Source of the DNA: Jiella endophytica | Lineage (GTDB): Bacteria; Pseudomonadota; Alphaproteobacteria; Rhizobiales; Rhizobiaceae | NCBI RefSeq assembly: GCF_004519335.1 | Contig: NZ_SOZD01000003.1 | Coordinates: 496,001 to 560,000 of the forward strand | Reading direction: 5' to 3' | DNA: 64,000 bases | Shown: positions 1 through 8,092 of the stretch, one piece after another | Position numbering within the stretch: position 1 is the stretch's first letter | Layout: each line of letters opens with the position of its first letter | Position numbers and translations under genes: made by a program | The notes under the pieces: generated by a model | Databases searched by the model: none | Told to the model about the DNA's origin: nothing | What the model saw: the letters and a program-made list of their open reading frames with translations, nothing else

Positions 1-506
1 GAATAGGCGGCGTCCTCGAGGTCCTTCGAAAAGGTCGCCAGCCGCGCCGAGACGACGATGATCACGTAAGGCAAAGCCAGCGCGACATGGCCGAGCAGGA
101 TCGCATGCAGCCCGCGGCCGACGCCGGTGCCGAAGAAGAAGATCAGCATCGCCGTGCCTGAGATCAGCCAGGGAATGGCGATCGGCGGGAAGAGCAGCGC
201 CTGCAGCACCCGCTTGCCGGCAAAGTCGTAGCGGAAGAGCGCCAGCGAGGCGGCGGTGCCGAGGATCGTCGCGATGATGGTGGTCATCACGGCGATCTCC
301 AGCGAGTTCAGCGTCGCGGCGATCAGACCGTCATTGTCCGACAGCGCCACGTACCATTCCGTCGTCCATTCGAAGGGCAGCTGGTAGAAGGGCGAGACGT
401 TGAAGGACATCGCCGCCATGATGACCAGCGGCAGATAGAGGAAGACGAGGACGAGGCCGATATAGAAACGGCCGAGCCCCGACAGGAAGGCGGGAGCGCG
501 GATCAT
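1..506 (-). CDS. ABC transporter permease, PotC-like (partial, runs off the left edge)
   Basis: The reading frame opens with ATG at 506-504 (MIRAPAFLSGLGRFYIG...) and is still open at base 1, so the C-terminal part is missing. A first membrane helix (about residues 10-33, rich in V, L and I) is followed by a periplasmic loop with ...FYQLPFEWT..., the usual N-terminus of PotC/spermidine-type inner-membrane permeases. The ATG overlaps the stop of the upstream permease (ATGA), so the pair is translationally coupled. Function by family: second channel subunit of a type I ABC importer. The substrate is not readable from this piece; polyamine-type systems carry many small cations or organic acids. 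Confidence 0.85.
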   Translation of the reverse strand, partial: MIRAPAFLSGLGRFYIGLVLVFLYLPLVIMAAMSFNVSPFYQLPFEWTTEWYVALSDNDGLIAATLNSLEIAVMTTIIATILGTAASLALFRYDFAGKRVLQALLFPPIAIPWLISGTAMLIFFFGTGVGRGLHAILLGHVALALPYVIIVVSARLATFSKDLEDAAY

Positions 507-1369
507 GCGGCTTTCCTCAGGACCGGCGCCGAGACGAGCAGGATCACCAGCACGACGGCGAGGAGGATGAAGGACAGAGCGGCGCCGAGCGGCCAGTTGT
601 AGACGGCGGTGAACTGGTCCTCGATGACCGTGCCGTAGAGCGTGCCACCGTGCCCGCCGAGAATGCGCGGCTCCATGAAGGAGCCGACGACGGGGATGAA
701 GATCAGCGCCGAGCCGGCGAGAACGCCCGGCAGCGCCAGCGGCGCGATCACCCGGCGCAGCGTCGTGAAGCGCGAGGCGCCGAGCGAGCGGGCAGCCTCG
801 ATCAGCGCGTCGTCGATCGCCTGCAGGCTGAGATAGCAGGTCAGCACCATATAGGGCAGATAGGAGTGGACGAGGCCGATGATGACGGCCGGATAGGAAT
901 ACATCAGGTCGAAGGTGACCTTGAACGGCAGGATGGCATTCAGCGCCGTATCGAGGATGCCGCCCTCGCGCAGCACCATCGACCAGGAGAACACCCGCAC
1001 CAGCGAGTTGCTCCAGAACGGCAGAATCACCAGGAGAAAGATCGCCTCGCGGGCGCGGCCCTTGAAGATCTTGGCGAGCACATAGGCCGCCGGAAAGCCG
1101 ATCAGGACGCAGACCAGCGTGACGATCAGCCCGAGTTCCAGCGAACGCACCAGCAGCGTCGCATAGAGCGGGTCGGAAAAGAACGTCGCGTAGTTGCCGA
1201 GCGTCAGCGTCGCCGACTGGCCGCTTGGCGACATCGAGGTCAGCAGCGAGAAATAGACCATGGCCGACAGCGGCAGGAAGATCGCCAGTGTCAGCCAGGC
1301 ATAGGCGGGCAGGAGAAGCGGCATCGCCTTCACCAGGCCGCTGTCTCGCCTCTTGCCGGTCATTGCCAT
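503..1369 (-). CDS. ABC transporter permease, PotB-like
   Basis: A 288-residue membrane permease from the ATG at 1369, which is preceded by a GGGAACAGG-type ribosome site. A longer in-frame start at 1447 exists but adds 26 polar residues that do not look like a permease N-terminus. Helices are visible near residues 15-37, 70-95, 105-125, 155-180 and 255-280. The EAA loop reads EAARSLGASRFTTLRRVIAPLALPG in two overlapping parts around residue 190, typical of PotB/PotH. It pairs with the PotC-like subunit through a 4-base overlap. It belongs to the operon headed by the GntR regulator at 5372. No ATPase for this importer lies within the window; it may follow the PotC gene beyond base 1. Confidence 0.88.
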   Translation of the reverse strand: MAMTGKRRDSGLVKAMPLLLPAYAWLTLAIFLPLSAMVYFSLLTSMSPSGQSATLTLGNYATFFSDPLYATLLVRSLELGLIVTLVCVLIGFPAAYVLAKIFKGRAREAIFLLVILPFWSNSLVRVFSWSMVLREGGILDTALNAILPFKVTFDLMYSYPAVIIGLVHSYLPYMVLTCYLSLQAIDDALIEAARSLGASRFTTLRRVIAPLALPGVLAGSALIFIPVVGSFMEPRILGGHGGTLYGTVIEDQFTAVYNWPLGAALSFILLAVVLVILLVSAPVLRKAA

Positions 1370-1453
1370 GATCCTGTTCCCTGCCCCGGAGCGACGTGCG
1401 TCCGACGGGACGCCCGAAGGCCGCTCCACCTCTTTGAGCAGACGCATCGTGCC

Positions 1454-1481
1454 GCCCGAACATCCATTCCGATGTTCGGGC
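1454..1481 (-). terminator. stem-loop between binding protein and permease genes
   Basis: An 11-bp perfect stem (1454-1464 with 1471-1481, arm GCCCGAACATC) around a 6-base loop CATTCC. It lies in the 192-base gap between the binding-protein stop and the PotB-like start. No T-run follows, so it is more likely an attenuator or mRNA 3'-end protector than a classical terminator. Confidence 0.5.
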
Positions 1482-1512
1482 CGGTGCAGCGCCGCTTCCG
1501 CCTCATTCGTCG

Positions 1513-1555
1513 TTCGCCCCGGCCGCTCTTTCGGTCCGCCTGCGGCCGGGGCGAA
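1513..1555 (-). terminator. strong stem-loop directly after the binding-protein gene
   Basis: A 14-bp perfect stem (1513-1526 with 1542-1555, arm TTCGCCCCGGCCGC) with a 15-base loop. It starts 6 bases past the stop codon of the binding-protein gene in the direction of transcription. Its position fits partial termination or protection of the binding-protein mRNA 3' end; there is no T-tract. Confidence 0.6.
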
Positions 1556-1561
1556 GCCGCC

Positions 1562-2611
1562 TCAGTTCGCGCCGACCTTCAGGCTCTGCCAGACCTTGAG
1601 ATAGTCCTCGCGCTGCTGGTCGGTGATCGGCTCCTGGAACTGGACCCGCTCGGCGACTTCCGGCGCGCCCATGACCTTGCGGTTGAAGCTGTCCTCGGGG
1701 AGTGCGGCGACGGCGCGCTTGCTGGCCGAGACCGGAGCGCCGACCGTTTCGTCCCACTCCTTGTAGAACTCCGGCGAGATCATGTAGTTGATGAACTTCT
1801 CGGCGCCCTCGACATTGGTCGAGCCGACCGGAATGGCGAAGCTGTCGAGCCAGCCGACGGCCCCTTCCTCGGGCACTGCGAGCGAGACCGGCAGGTTGAA
1901 CTTGGTCTTCGCCCGGCCGGCCGAGCCGGACCAGTAGGTGCCGAGGTCGATCTGGTTGGAGGCGACCATCTGGTTCCAGTCGTTCTCCGACGACCAGAAG
2001 GTGCGGATGTTCGGCAGGAGCTCGGAAAGCGACTGCTTGACCGCGTCCATGTCCTTGACGTCGTTGATGCTCTGCCCGGTGGCGAGCGCCCCCAGCTGGA
2101 TCGCCTCGACGGCGTCGTCGCGGATCGTCACGCGGCCCTTGTGGTCTTCCTTCCACATCTCCTTGATCGATGTCGGCGCGGTGTCGAAGGCCTTGTCGTT
2201 GACGGCGATGGTCGTCAGGCCCCAGGTCCAGGGCACGCCGTAGGTCTTGCCGTCGACATTCAGCATCTTCGACTGGGCCTGCGCCTCGTCGAGATCGCCG
2301 TAGTTCTGGATCGTCGCGGTGTCGATCGGCTGGACGAGCTTCTCGCCCAGCGCCTGTTGCATGAAGGCGGCGTTGATCATCACGACGTCGTAGAGGCCGG
2401 GATTGGTCCTCAGCTTGGTCAGCATTTCCTGTTCGGAATTGAAGAAGTCGTTGACGACCTTGTCGCCCGTCATCTCCTCGAAGGCCTTCGTGGCGAAGGG
2501 CTCGTCGGCGCCGTAGCCCTTCCAGTTGAGGACGTGGAGGTCCTTCGCCATGGCGGAGCTGGCGGTCAGAAGCAGGCCGAGGCCCGCAAGAATTGCCGTG
2601 GTCTTGTTCAT
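1562..2611 (-). CDS. ABC transporter substrate-binding protein, PotD/PotF-like
   Basis: A 349-residue periplasmic protein. The start is ATG at 2611 with AAAGGAAAA upstream; the frame stays open further 5' but enters the kinase gene. Residues 1-22 (MNKTTAILAGLGLLLTASSAMA) are a Sec signal peptide cut after AMA. The mature part begins KDLHVLNWKGYGADEPFA, the typical start of spermidine/putrescine-binding proteins (family SBP_bac_8), and contains VPWTWGLTTIAVN, the usual mid-domain motif. It delivers the ligand to the PotB/PotC-like channel encoded downstream. The neighbouring enzymes (PfkB kinase and ADP-ribosylglycohydrolase-like) make a nucleoside- or glycoside-like ligand as plausible as a polyamine; that is inference. 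Confidence 0.88.
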   Translation of the reverse strand: MNKTTAILAGLGLLLTASSAMAKDLHVLNWKGYGADEPFATKAFEEMTGDKVVNDFFNSEQEMLTKLRTNPGLYDVVMINAAFMQQALGEKLVQPIDTATIQNYGDLDEAQAQSKMLNVDGKTYGVPWTWGLTTIAVNDKAFDTAPTSIKEMWKEDHKGRVTIRDDAVEAIQLGALATGQSINDVKDMDAVKQSLSELLPNIRTFWSSENDWNQMVASNQIDLGTYWSGSAGRAKTKFNLPVSLAVPEEGAVGWLDSFAIPVGSTNVEGAEKFINYMISPEFYKEWDETVGAPVSASKRAVAALPEDSFNRKVMGAPEVAERVQFQEPITDQQREDYLKVWQSLKVGAN

Positions 2612-2640
2612 CGCGTTTTCCTTTCGGCCGTGCTGCCGGT

Positions 2641-3606
2641 TCAATGAGCCGTTTTCGTCGCGCCGGTTCTCTGCCGGCCTTGGTCCCGATGGGACAGGAA
2701 GCGAATGATCTCTTCGTGTGAAGGCCCCGAGGCGCCGCCGGCCCGCGTGACCGAGACGGCGGAGGCGGCATTGGCGTAGCGAACCGCCTCGACCGGCGAG
2801 AGGCCGCGGGCGAGCGCTCCGACGAAGGCGCCGAGATGGGTGTCGCCGGCTCCATTGGTGTCGATCGCATCCACCGTGAAGCCCGGCACCGCGACGGGTG
2901 CAGCCCCGCGGGCGAGAAGATGCGCGCCCTTCTCGCCGTCGCGCAGAACGATGCCCTCGGCGACCGGCATGCGGCGCGCGAGAATGCCGGCGGCGGCATC
3001 GAGGTCGGCTGCGCCGGAGATGATGGCGATCTCGCGCATATTGGCGCTCATCCAGTGCGTCCGGGCGAGGATGCGTTCGAGGGCCTCGGCCGGAACGTCG
3101 GCGATCACCGGCGCCGGGTCGAAGATCACGCGGACATCGGGATCGAGCGTCTCGACCAGCGCCAGGATCGCCTCGCGGCAAGCCGGATAGGAGAGGACAT
3201 AGCCGCTGACGGCGAGCCAGTCGCCGGCCGAGAGCCTGTCCGCAAGGCCGGCGAAACCGTCCGCCCTAGCCTCGGCGCCAGGCCAAGAGATGAAGGAGCG
3301 CTCGGCGTCCGGCGTGACGAGAACGGTGCAGTTGCCGCTGTCGATGTCGGCGAGGGGCGGCAGCAGCACTTCGATGCTCTCGGCACTCAGAAACGCCCGC
3401 AGCGCGTCGCCGTCCGGCCCGGTACCGAGATGGCCGCCGCAGGCGGTCGCAAGGCCGGTGCGCCGCGCCGCGACCATCATGTTGACGGCGCCGCCCGGCA
3501 GCCGCGCAAAGCTGGCGGCCATCAGTTCGGCCGCCCGCTCCGGCAGCGCGGGGACGCGATAGACATAGTCCATCACCGCTCCGCCGAGATGGACGAGCCG
3601 CGCCAT
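2641..3606 (-). CDS. PfkB-family carbohydrate/nucleoside kinase (YegV-like)
   Basis: A 321-residue cytosolic kinase from ATG at 3606. The N-terminal PfkB signature is seen as LPGGAVNMMVAARRTG (about 36-51), and the C-terminal signature DTNGAGD lies at 249-255 with catalytic Asp255 and anion-hole glycines. Ribokinase-fold enzymes phosphorylate sugars or nucleosides with ATP. The gene starts 2 bases after the stop of the ADP-ribosylglycohydrolase-like gene. Kinase, glycohydrolase and GntR regulator together match E. coli yegV, yegU and yegW. The substrate is not identifiable from sequence. A sugar released by the glycohydrolase would be a logical one, which is inference. Confidence 0.88.
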   Translation of the reverse strand: MARLVHLGGAVMDYVYRVPALPERAAELMAASFARLPGGAVNMMVAARRTGLATACGGHLGTGPDGDALRAFLSAESIEVLLPPLADIDSGNCTVLVTPDAERSFISWPGAEARADGFAGLADRLSAGDWLAVSGYVLSYPACREAILALVETLDPDVRVIFDPAPVIADVPAEALERILARTHWMSANMREIAIISGAADLDAAAGILARRMPVAEGIVLRDGEKGAHLLARGAAPVAVPGFTVDAIDTNGAGDTHLGAFVGALARGLSPVEAVRYANAASAVSVTRAGGASGPSHEEIIRFLSHRDQGRQRTGATKTAH

Positions 3607-3608
3607 GG

Positions 3609-4643
3609 TCAGGCCGCTTCCGTCGTCGGGGCGGCAGCGTTTCGCAGGGCGAGCAGGCCTTTCGCGAGGTCGCCGGCGTGCCCGAGGTCGAAGCCGCGCA
3701 GTTCGGCGATCCTGTCGGCGGGAAGCTCCGACTGGCCGGTCGCGGCGCCGGCCATCGCTCCGGCAATCGCGCCGATCGTATCGGTGTCGCCGCCGAGATT
3801 GGCGGAGATCACCGCCGCGCGCCAGGGATCGCCATTGGCGGCGGCGACCACGGCGAAGGCTGCCGGGATCGATTCCTGCGAGGCGACGGAGGTGCCGACG
3901 AGATCGACGATCGCCGAGATCGCCTCCTGCTCGTTGGCCCCCGAGACGAGCCCCCTCGCCCATTCGATCCGGGCGGCGATGTCCGGCCCCGCCGACCAGG
4001 CGCCGACATGGCGGGCGGCGCGGGCCGCCTCGATGCCGCGCTCGGCGGCGTCGTTCCAGGCGTGACCGTCGATCGCCGCGCTGATCGCGGCGGCGACGGC
4101 GGCCGCCGAGGAAATCGCGATCGTCGTCGCATGGGTGGCCGCGCAGGTCTCCTCGATGCGCGCGACGAGCCGCTCGAGCGGATCGACCGGCGTCGCGATG
4201 GCGACCGGCGCGATGCGCATCGCCGCGCCGTTGGTCGTTCCCTCGCGGCCGGCCTCCTGGGCCGGCGTGCCGGAGCGGATCAGATCGATCGCCCGCTTGG
4301 TCGAGGGGCCGAGGAGGTCGTAGCTGCCCCGCGCCTTGACATCGATCTCCCAGGCAAGCAGCCGCTCGACCCAGGCCGCGTGATCGAAGCGCTCGGGGCT
4401 TGCCAGCAGCTGCTCGGCGAGAAGCAGCGTCTGCTCGGTGTCGTCGGTGATCATCCCGGCGGGCAGGCCACGCGAGACCGGATGGTCGTCGGTCGGCGTC
4501 ACGAAACGATCGACATGGCCGTAGCCGCGGCGGATCTCGTCGGCGGACAGAAGCTGCGTCGGCATGCCGAGCGCGTCGCCGAGCGCCCCGCCGACAAGCG
4601 CCCCCATGGCGCGATCGAATTGCCGGTCTTCAGTTGCGGCCAT
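3609..4643 (-). CDS. ADP-ribosylglycohydrolase family protein (YegU-like)
   Basis: A 344-residue all-alpha protein of the DraG/ARH family. Metal-binding motifs are visible at both ends: DDTE at 67-70 after GALVGGALGDALG (14-26), and GGDTDT at 284-289. These place acidic residues for a binuclear metal site that cleaves N-glycosidic bonds, classically ADP-ribose from arginine. The family also holds members acting on free small glycosides. Sitting in an uptake and kinase operon, this one more likely processes an imported nucleoside or glycoside than a modified protein; that is inference. It starts 3 bases after the stop of the GntR gene, so the genes are cotranscribed. Confidence 0.88.
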   Translation of the reverse strand: MAATEDRQFDRAMGALVGGALGDALGMPTQLLSADEIRRGYGHVDRFVTPTDDHPVSRGLPAGMITDDTEQTLLLAEQLLASPERFDHAAWVERLLAWEIDVKARGSYDLLGPSTKRAIDLIRSGTPAQEAGREGTTNGAAMRIAPVAIATPVDPLERLVARIEETCAATHATTIAISSAAAVAAAISAAIDGHAWNDAAERGIEAARAARHVGAWSAGPDIAARIEWARGLVSGANEQEAISAIVDLVGTSVASQESIPAAFAVVAAANGDPWRAAVISANLGGDTDTIGAIAGAMAGAATGQSELPADRIAELRGFDLGHAGDLAKGLLALRNAAAPTTEAA

Positions 4644-4646
4644 GTT

Positions 4647-5372
4647 CTAGAACTCTCGATGCAATGCGAAATGGGACGGGTTGAGCAGGCTGGTGATGTG
4701 TTCCATCACACGCCCCTCCTGCGTGCGAATGACACGGCGGGTGCGCAGGAACATCGTCCCCGGCTCGCAGCGCATGATCTCGGCCTCTTCGGCGGCGAGC
4801 GCGACGACGTCGATCCACTCCTCGCCATGGTCCGGAAAGAGCCCGGCCTCGCGCAAGGTCGCGTGAAGCGAGCCGTCCCGCAGCCCCTTGACCGGAAGGT
4901 TCTCGATCTCCGGCATCATCGGGATCCGCGAATGCTCGATCGAGATCGCATGGCCGTCGCGGGCGTCGGTGCGGGCGCGGTCGAGGGCGATGAATTCGCT
5001 GCCGTCGAGGCCGAGCTTTTCGGCCAGCGCCGCGTCCTCGACGATCTCGAGCCGCAGCGTCCGGGTGACGGCGTTGGCGCCGGCCTTTTCCAGCGCCTTG
5101 GTCCAGCCCGCCTCGTCGGCGACGACATTGCCGTCGAAGGTCACGAAGGAACCGATGCCGACGCTGGTCTTGATGAGGCCGCGCCTGGACAGTTCGCTGA
5201 GGCTCTTGCGGACGGTCGAGCGGCTGACCGAAAAGCGCCGCACCAGCTGGTTCTCGCTCTGCAGCTGATCGCCATGGGCGAGCTGGCCTGAGCGGATCTC
5301 CCGTTCGAGAATCCGGACGATCTTTTCCGGCTTGCCGGCCGCTATCGCAGAAGAATCCTCGGATCTTGCCAC
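4647..5372 (-). CDS. GntR-family regulator with UTRA ligand domain (HutC/YegW type)
   Basis: From GTG at 5372 the protein is 241 residues, the usual size for HutC-type regulators. The frame also stays open to ATGs at 5537 and 5594, but those add a low-complexity, Arg/Pro-rich extension without a ribosome site. The winged helix covers about 10-75 (PEKIVRILEREIRSG..., FSVSRSTVRKSLSELSRRG), followed by a UTRA domain ending FALHREF. UTRA domains bind the effector, often the imported sugar or a phosphorylated form. It heads the operon with the glycohydrolase, kinase and importer. A pair of direct repeats abuts its start codon (5372-5408) and is a likely autoregulatory operator. Confidence 0.87.
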   Translation of the reverse strand: MARSEDSSAIAAGKPEKIVRILEREIRSGQLAHGDQLQSENQLVRRFSVSRSTVRKSLSELSRRGLIKTSVGIGSFVTFDGNVVADEAGWTKALEKAGANAVTRTLRLEIVEDAALAEKLGLDGSEFIALDRARTDARDGHAISIEHSRIPMMPEIENLPVKGLRDGSLHATLREAGLFPDHGEEWIDVVALAAEEAEIMRCEPGTMFLRTRRVIRTQEGRVMEHITSLLNPSHFALHREF

Positions 5373-5408
5373 TGTCTGGACCTGTCCATCAAACCTGTCT
5401 GTACCTGT
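5372..5408. promoter_or_regulatory. candidate GntR/UTRA operator: two 14-bp direct repeats
   Basis: CTGTCTGGACCTGT (5372-5385) and CTGTCTGTACCTGT (5395-5408) differ at one of 14 bases and repeat with a 23-bp period, about two helical turns. They sit directly upstream of the GTG start of the regulator at the head of its operon. The assignment to this regulator is inference from position. Confidence 0.5.
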
Positions 5409-5630
5409 ATCTTTCCGAAATTCGACGACCGTGTCAATGGCCTGATCGACGGCCCGAGCCGGAGCGCAGTTTATATTTTCCCCGGACGGTGGGGCATCCG
5501 GGTCAGGCTCGATATTCGGCAGGCTGGGTCGTCTCATCTGAACGGTCTGACGGGAACGGAACGGCCTGCGGAGAGCGGGCCGAACGGCCGGCACGCCCCC
5601 GAAACGCTGATGCCGCCCTTCGGCAAGCGT

Positions 5631-6872
5631 TCAGAGCGTGTCGAGAAACGTCCCGATCGCCGCGACGAGACTTCGCGTCAGGGCCTGGGCCTCGCCCGGG
5701 CAACTGGAGGTGCTCGCGGTGAATGTCCGGTCCGGATCTTCGAAGCGTTGCCGGGCGACAAGCTGGCTGCCGAAGCGCAGCCCGTGCTGGCGGGGTGCTC
5801 CCGGCACCGGGCAGCGCCCGACGAGGATGTCAGCAGCTTCCAGCTCGGCCATGATCCGTCTGGTCATATCGAGGTCGCCGACGGGAACCACGACCTGATG
5901 GGTCCTGGCGGGTTCGTCCGGCAGCAGCACCGGCAGCCCGGCAGCGACGAAGTTGCGCTTCAGCCGGTCGGCGAGGTCGACCGTCAAAGCCGCATAGGCG
6001 CCGGTCTCGGCAAATTCGGCGAGGACGCCGCAGAGCGGGCCGAGCCGCGCGGCGTTCTGATTGGCGAGCAGCGCCATATCGAGGAAATCGGCAAAGCGCG
6101 CGCCGTGGCTTTCGTCGCGGCCGAGGACGATCGCCCCGGTCGGGCCGGCGAGGGTCTTGTAGGTCGAGGTCGTCATCAGGTCGACGCCGGCCTCGAACGG
6201 ATTCGCAAAGACGCCGCCGGCGATGAGGCCCGCGACATGCGAGGCATCGTAGAGCGACAGGGCGCCGACGTCCCGGCAGGCCGAGACCACCGGTTCGAGA
6301 TCGTCCGGGCCGAGGATGACGCTCCGGCCGAGAACGACGAGGGCCGGCCGTAGCCGCCGGATGTCCCTCGCTGCCGCCTCGCTGTCGAGCCGCTGGCAAC
6401 CCGTATCGAAGGGCAGATCCTCGACCGCCAGCCCGAGCACGGTCGGCGTGCCGCCCCGTCGCTGGCTGAGATGGCCGCCGTCGGCGGCGGCGGGGGCGAG
6501 GACGAGATCGCCCCGCGCGGCGAAACAGGCGAAGGCGGCGAGATTGGCGATGGTGCAGCTCGGCAGCCGGCAGTCGGCCCAGCCTGCCTTGAAGACCTTG
6601 CAGGCCAGCCGCGAAGCGAGCGCCTCCAGCGAAGCGACGAAATCGCTGCCAGGCTGCTCCTTATCCTCGGGCGGCCCCATCGCCGGCATCAGGCTGAGGG
6701 CCGGATCGAAGGCGGCGGCGATGTCGGCGGTCAGGATGTTCGCGCCGGCATAAAGGATCAGGCGCTCCTCCCGCAGCCCGCGGGCATGGCGGGCGACCCT
6801 CGCGGCGAGTTCCGCCTTGAGGCCGTCGCCGCCGAGCCCGTCGAGATCGTCGAAGAGGTCCGTCCGCGTCAC
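5631..6872 (-). CDS. serine hydroxymethyltransferase-like PLP enzyme (divergent)
   Basis: A 413-residue fold-type I PLP enzyme starting with GTG at 6872 inside a GTGA overlap with the CoA-transferase gene. The PLP lysine is Lys239 in TSTYKTLAGPTGA, equivalent to the TTTHKTLRGPRGG motif of GlyA. Asp209 and His212 in YDASHVAGL match the GlyA DxAHxAGL motif. The N-terminal region LILYAGANILTADI corresponds loosely to the LIASEN segment of GlyA, but with Glu replaced. Much of the folate-binding sequence of GlyA is not recognisable, so a folate-independent aldolase or alpha-methylserine-type transferase is possible. It is last in a seven-gene operon with a serine-glyoxylate-type aminotransferase, which supports a role in C2/C3 amino acid chemistry. 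Confidence 0.78.
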   Translation of the reverse strand: MTRTDLFDDLDGLGGDGLKAELAARVARHARGLREERLILYAGANILTADIAAAFDPALSLMPAMGPPEDKEQPGSDFVASLEALASRLACKVFKAGWADCRLPSCTIANLAAFACFAARGDLVLAPAAADGGHLSQRRGGTPTVLGLAVEDLPFDTGCQRLDSEAAARDIRRLRPALVVLGRSVILGPDDLEPVVSACRDVGALSLYDASHVAGLIAGGVFANPFEAGVDLMTTSTYKTLAGPTGAIVLGRDESHGARFADFLDMALLANQNAARLGPLCGVLAEFAETGAYAALTVDLADRLKRNFVAAGLPVLLPDEPARTHQVVVPVGDLDMTRRIMAELEAADILVGRCPVPGAPRQHGLRFGSQLVARQRFEDPDRTFTASTSSCPGEAQALTRSLVAAIGTFLDTL

Positions 6873-8092
6873 GGACCGGATCGGGGAGACGCAGCGCGAA
6901 CCGCTCCGCTTTCGACCATGCGGCCGATCTCCTCCTCCGAATAGCCGCTCTCGGAAAGGATCTCGCGGCTGTGCTCGCCGAGCAGCGGCGCGTGCCGCCC
7001 GACCTTTCCGGGTGTCTCGGAAAACTTGATCGGCAGGCCGATCGCCTTCACCTCACCCGCCACCGGATGCGTCGTCTCGACGATCATCTCGCGGGCGAGC
7101 GCCTGCGGGTCGGCATGCATCTCGCGGATACTCAGCACCGGCCCGGCGGGAACGCCGGCCGCCTCGAGGCGGGCGAGCCAGGCCTCGGAGGTGTCCTTGA
7201 CGAAGTACTCGTTGAGGATCGCCTCGAGCGCCGGCAGATTGATCATCCGGCCGTGATTGGTCAGGAAGCGTTCGTCGTCCTTGAGCTCCTCGGCACCGAT
7301 CACCGTCAGCATCCGCTCCCAGTTCTTCTGGTTCGCGGCACCGAGATTGATCCAGCCGTCGCTGGTGCGAAACGCCTGGTAGGGCGCGTTGAGGGGATGG
7401 GCCGAGCCGAGCGGCTCCGGCGAATTGCCCGTCGCAAAGGCGATCGCCGATTGCCAGTAGGTATGGGTGATCCCGGCCTCGAAGAGCGAGGTGTCGACCT
7501 TCTGCCCCTCGCCGGTCTTCAGCTTCCGTGTATAGGCGGCGACGCAGCCGAGGGCGCCGAGAATGCCGGCGGTGATGTCGGAGACCGGCGCGCCGGATTT
7601 CACCGGCGGGCGCCCTGGCCCCTCGCCGGTGATTGACATCAGCCCGCTCATGCCCTGGGCGATCAGGTCGAAGCCGCCGCGCGAGGCATAGGGGCCGGTG
7701 CGGCCGAAGCCGGAGATCTCGCAATAGATGAGGCCCGGATTGACCTTCTTCAGCTCCTCATAGCCGAGGCCGAGCTTCTCCATCGTCCCCATGCGGTAGT
7801 TCTCGATGACGACGTCGGCGCTCTCCAGCATGCGCCTCAGCGCCGCCTTGCCATCCTCGCTCTTGAGGTCGATGACGATGCCGCGCTTATTGCGGTTCAT
7901 CATCATGAAGGCGGCGGATTCGCCCTTAATGTCCGGCGGCAGGAAGCGGCGGGTATCGTCGCCCTCGGGCTTTTCCACCTTGACGACGTCGGCCCCCATG
8001 TCGGCGAGCATCATGCCGCAGACCGGGCCGGCCATGATGTGGGCGAGCTCGACGACCTTCATGCCGGCGAGCGGTCCGAAGCTCTCCGCCAT
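6869..8092 (-). CDS. CaiB/BaiF family CoA-transferase (class III)
   Basis: A 407-residue enzyme. The typical N-terminus GMKVVELAHIMAGPVCGMML (10-29) is followed by LADMGADVVKVEKPEGDD and the catalytic Asp172 in PVSDITAGILGA. Class III CoA-transferases move CoA between carboxylic acids through an aspartyl-CoA thioester. Its ATG overlaps the stop of the crotonase gene by one base (TGATG), so the two are translated together. Together they probably activate an imported organic acid and act on its CoA ester. The acid is not known; the TRAP system in the same operon suggests a carboxylate or hydroxycarboxylate. Confidence 0.92.
   Translation of the reverse strand: MAESFGPLAGMKVVELAHIMAGPVCGMMLADMGADVVKVEKPEGDDTRRFLPPDIKGESAAFMMMNRNKRGIVIDLKSEDGKAALRRMLESADVVIENYRMGTMEKLGLGYEELKKVNPGLIYCEISGFGRTGPYASRGGFDLIAQGMSGLMSITGEGPGRPPVKSGAPVSDITAGILGALGCVAAYTRKLKTGEGQKVDTSLFEAGITHTYWQSAIAFATGNSPEPLGSAHPLNAPYQAFRTSDGWINLGAANQKNWERMLTVIGAEELKDDERFLTNHGRMINLPALEAILNEYFVKDTSEAWLARLEAAGVPAGPVLSIREMHADPQALAREMIVETTHPVAGEVKAIGLPIKFSETPGKVGRHAPLLGEHSREILSESGYSEEEIGRMVESGAVRAASPRSGP

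Noticed and set aside
650-2647. A 665-codon open frame on the plus strand opposite the Pot-like genes
   Set aside because: Composition (Arg, Gln, Asp, His-rich) is typical of an antisense shadow, there is no ribosome site, and the minus-strand genes are clear.
3609-4643. ADP-ribosylation toxin/antitoxin or nitrogenase (DraG) control by the ADP-ribosylglycohydrolase-like protein
   Set aside because: No ADP-ribosyltransferase or nitrogenase gene nearby; the operon is one of uptake and sugar phosphorylation.
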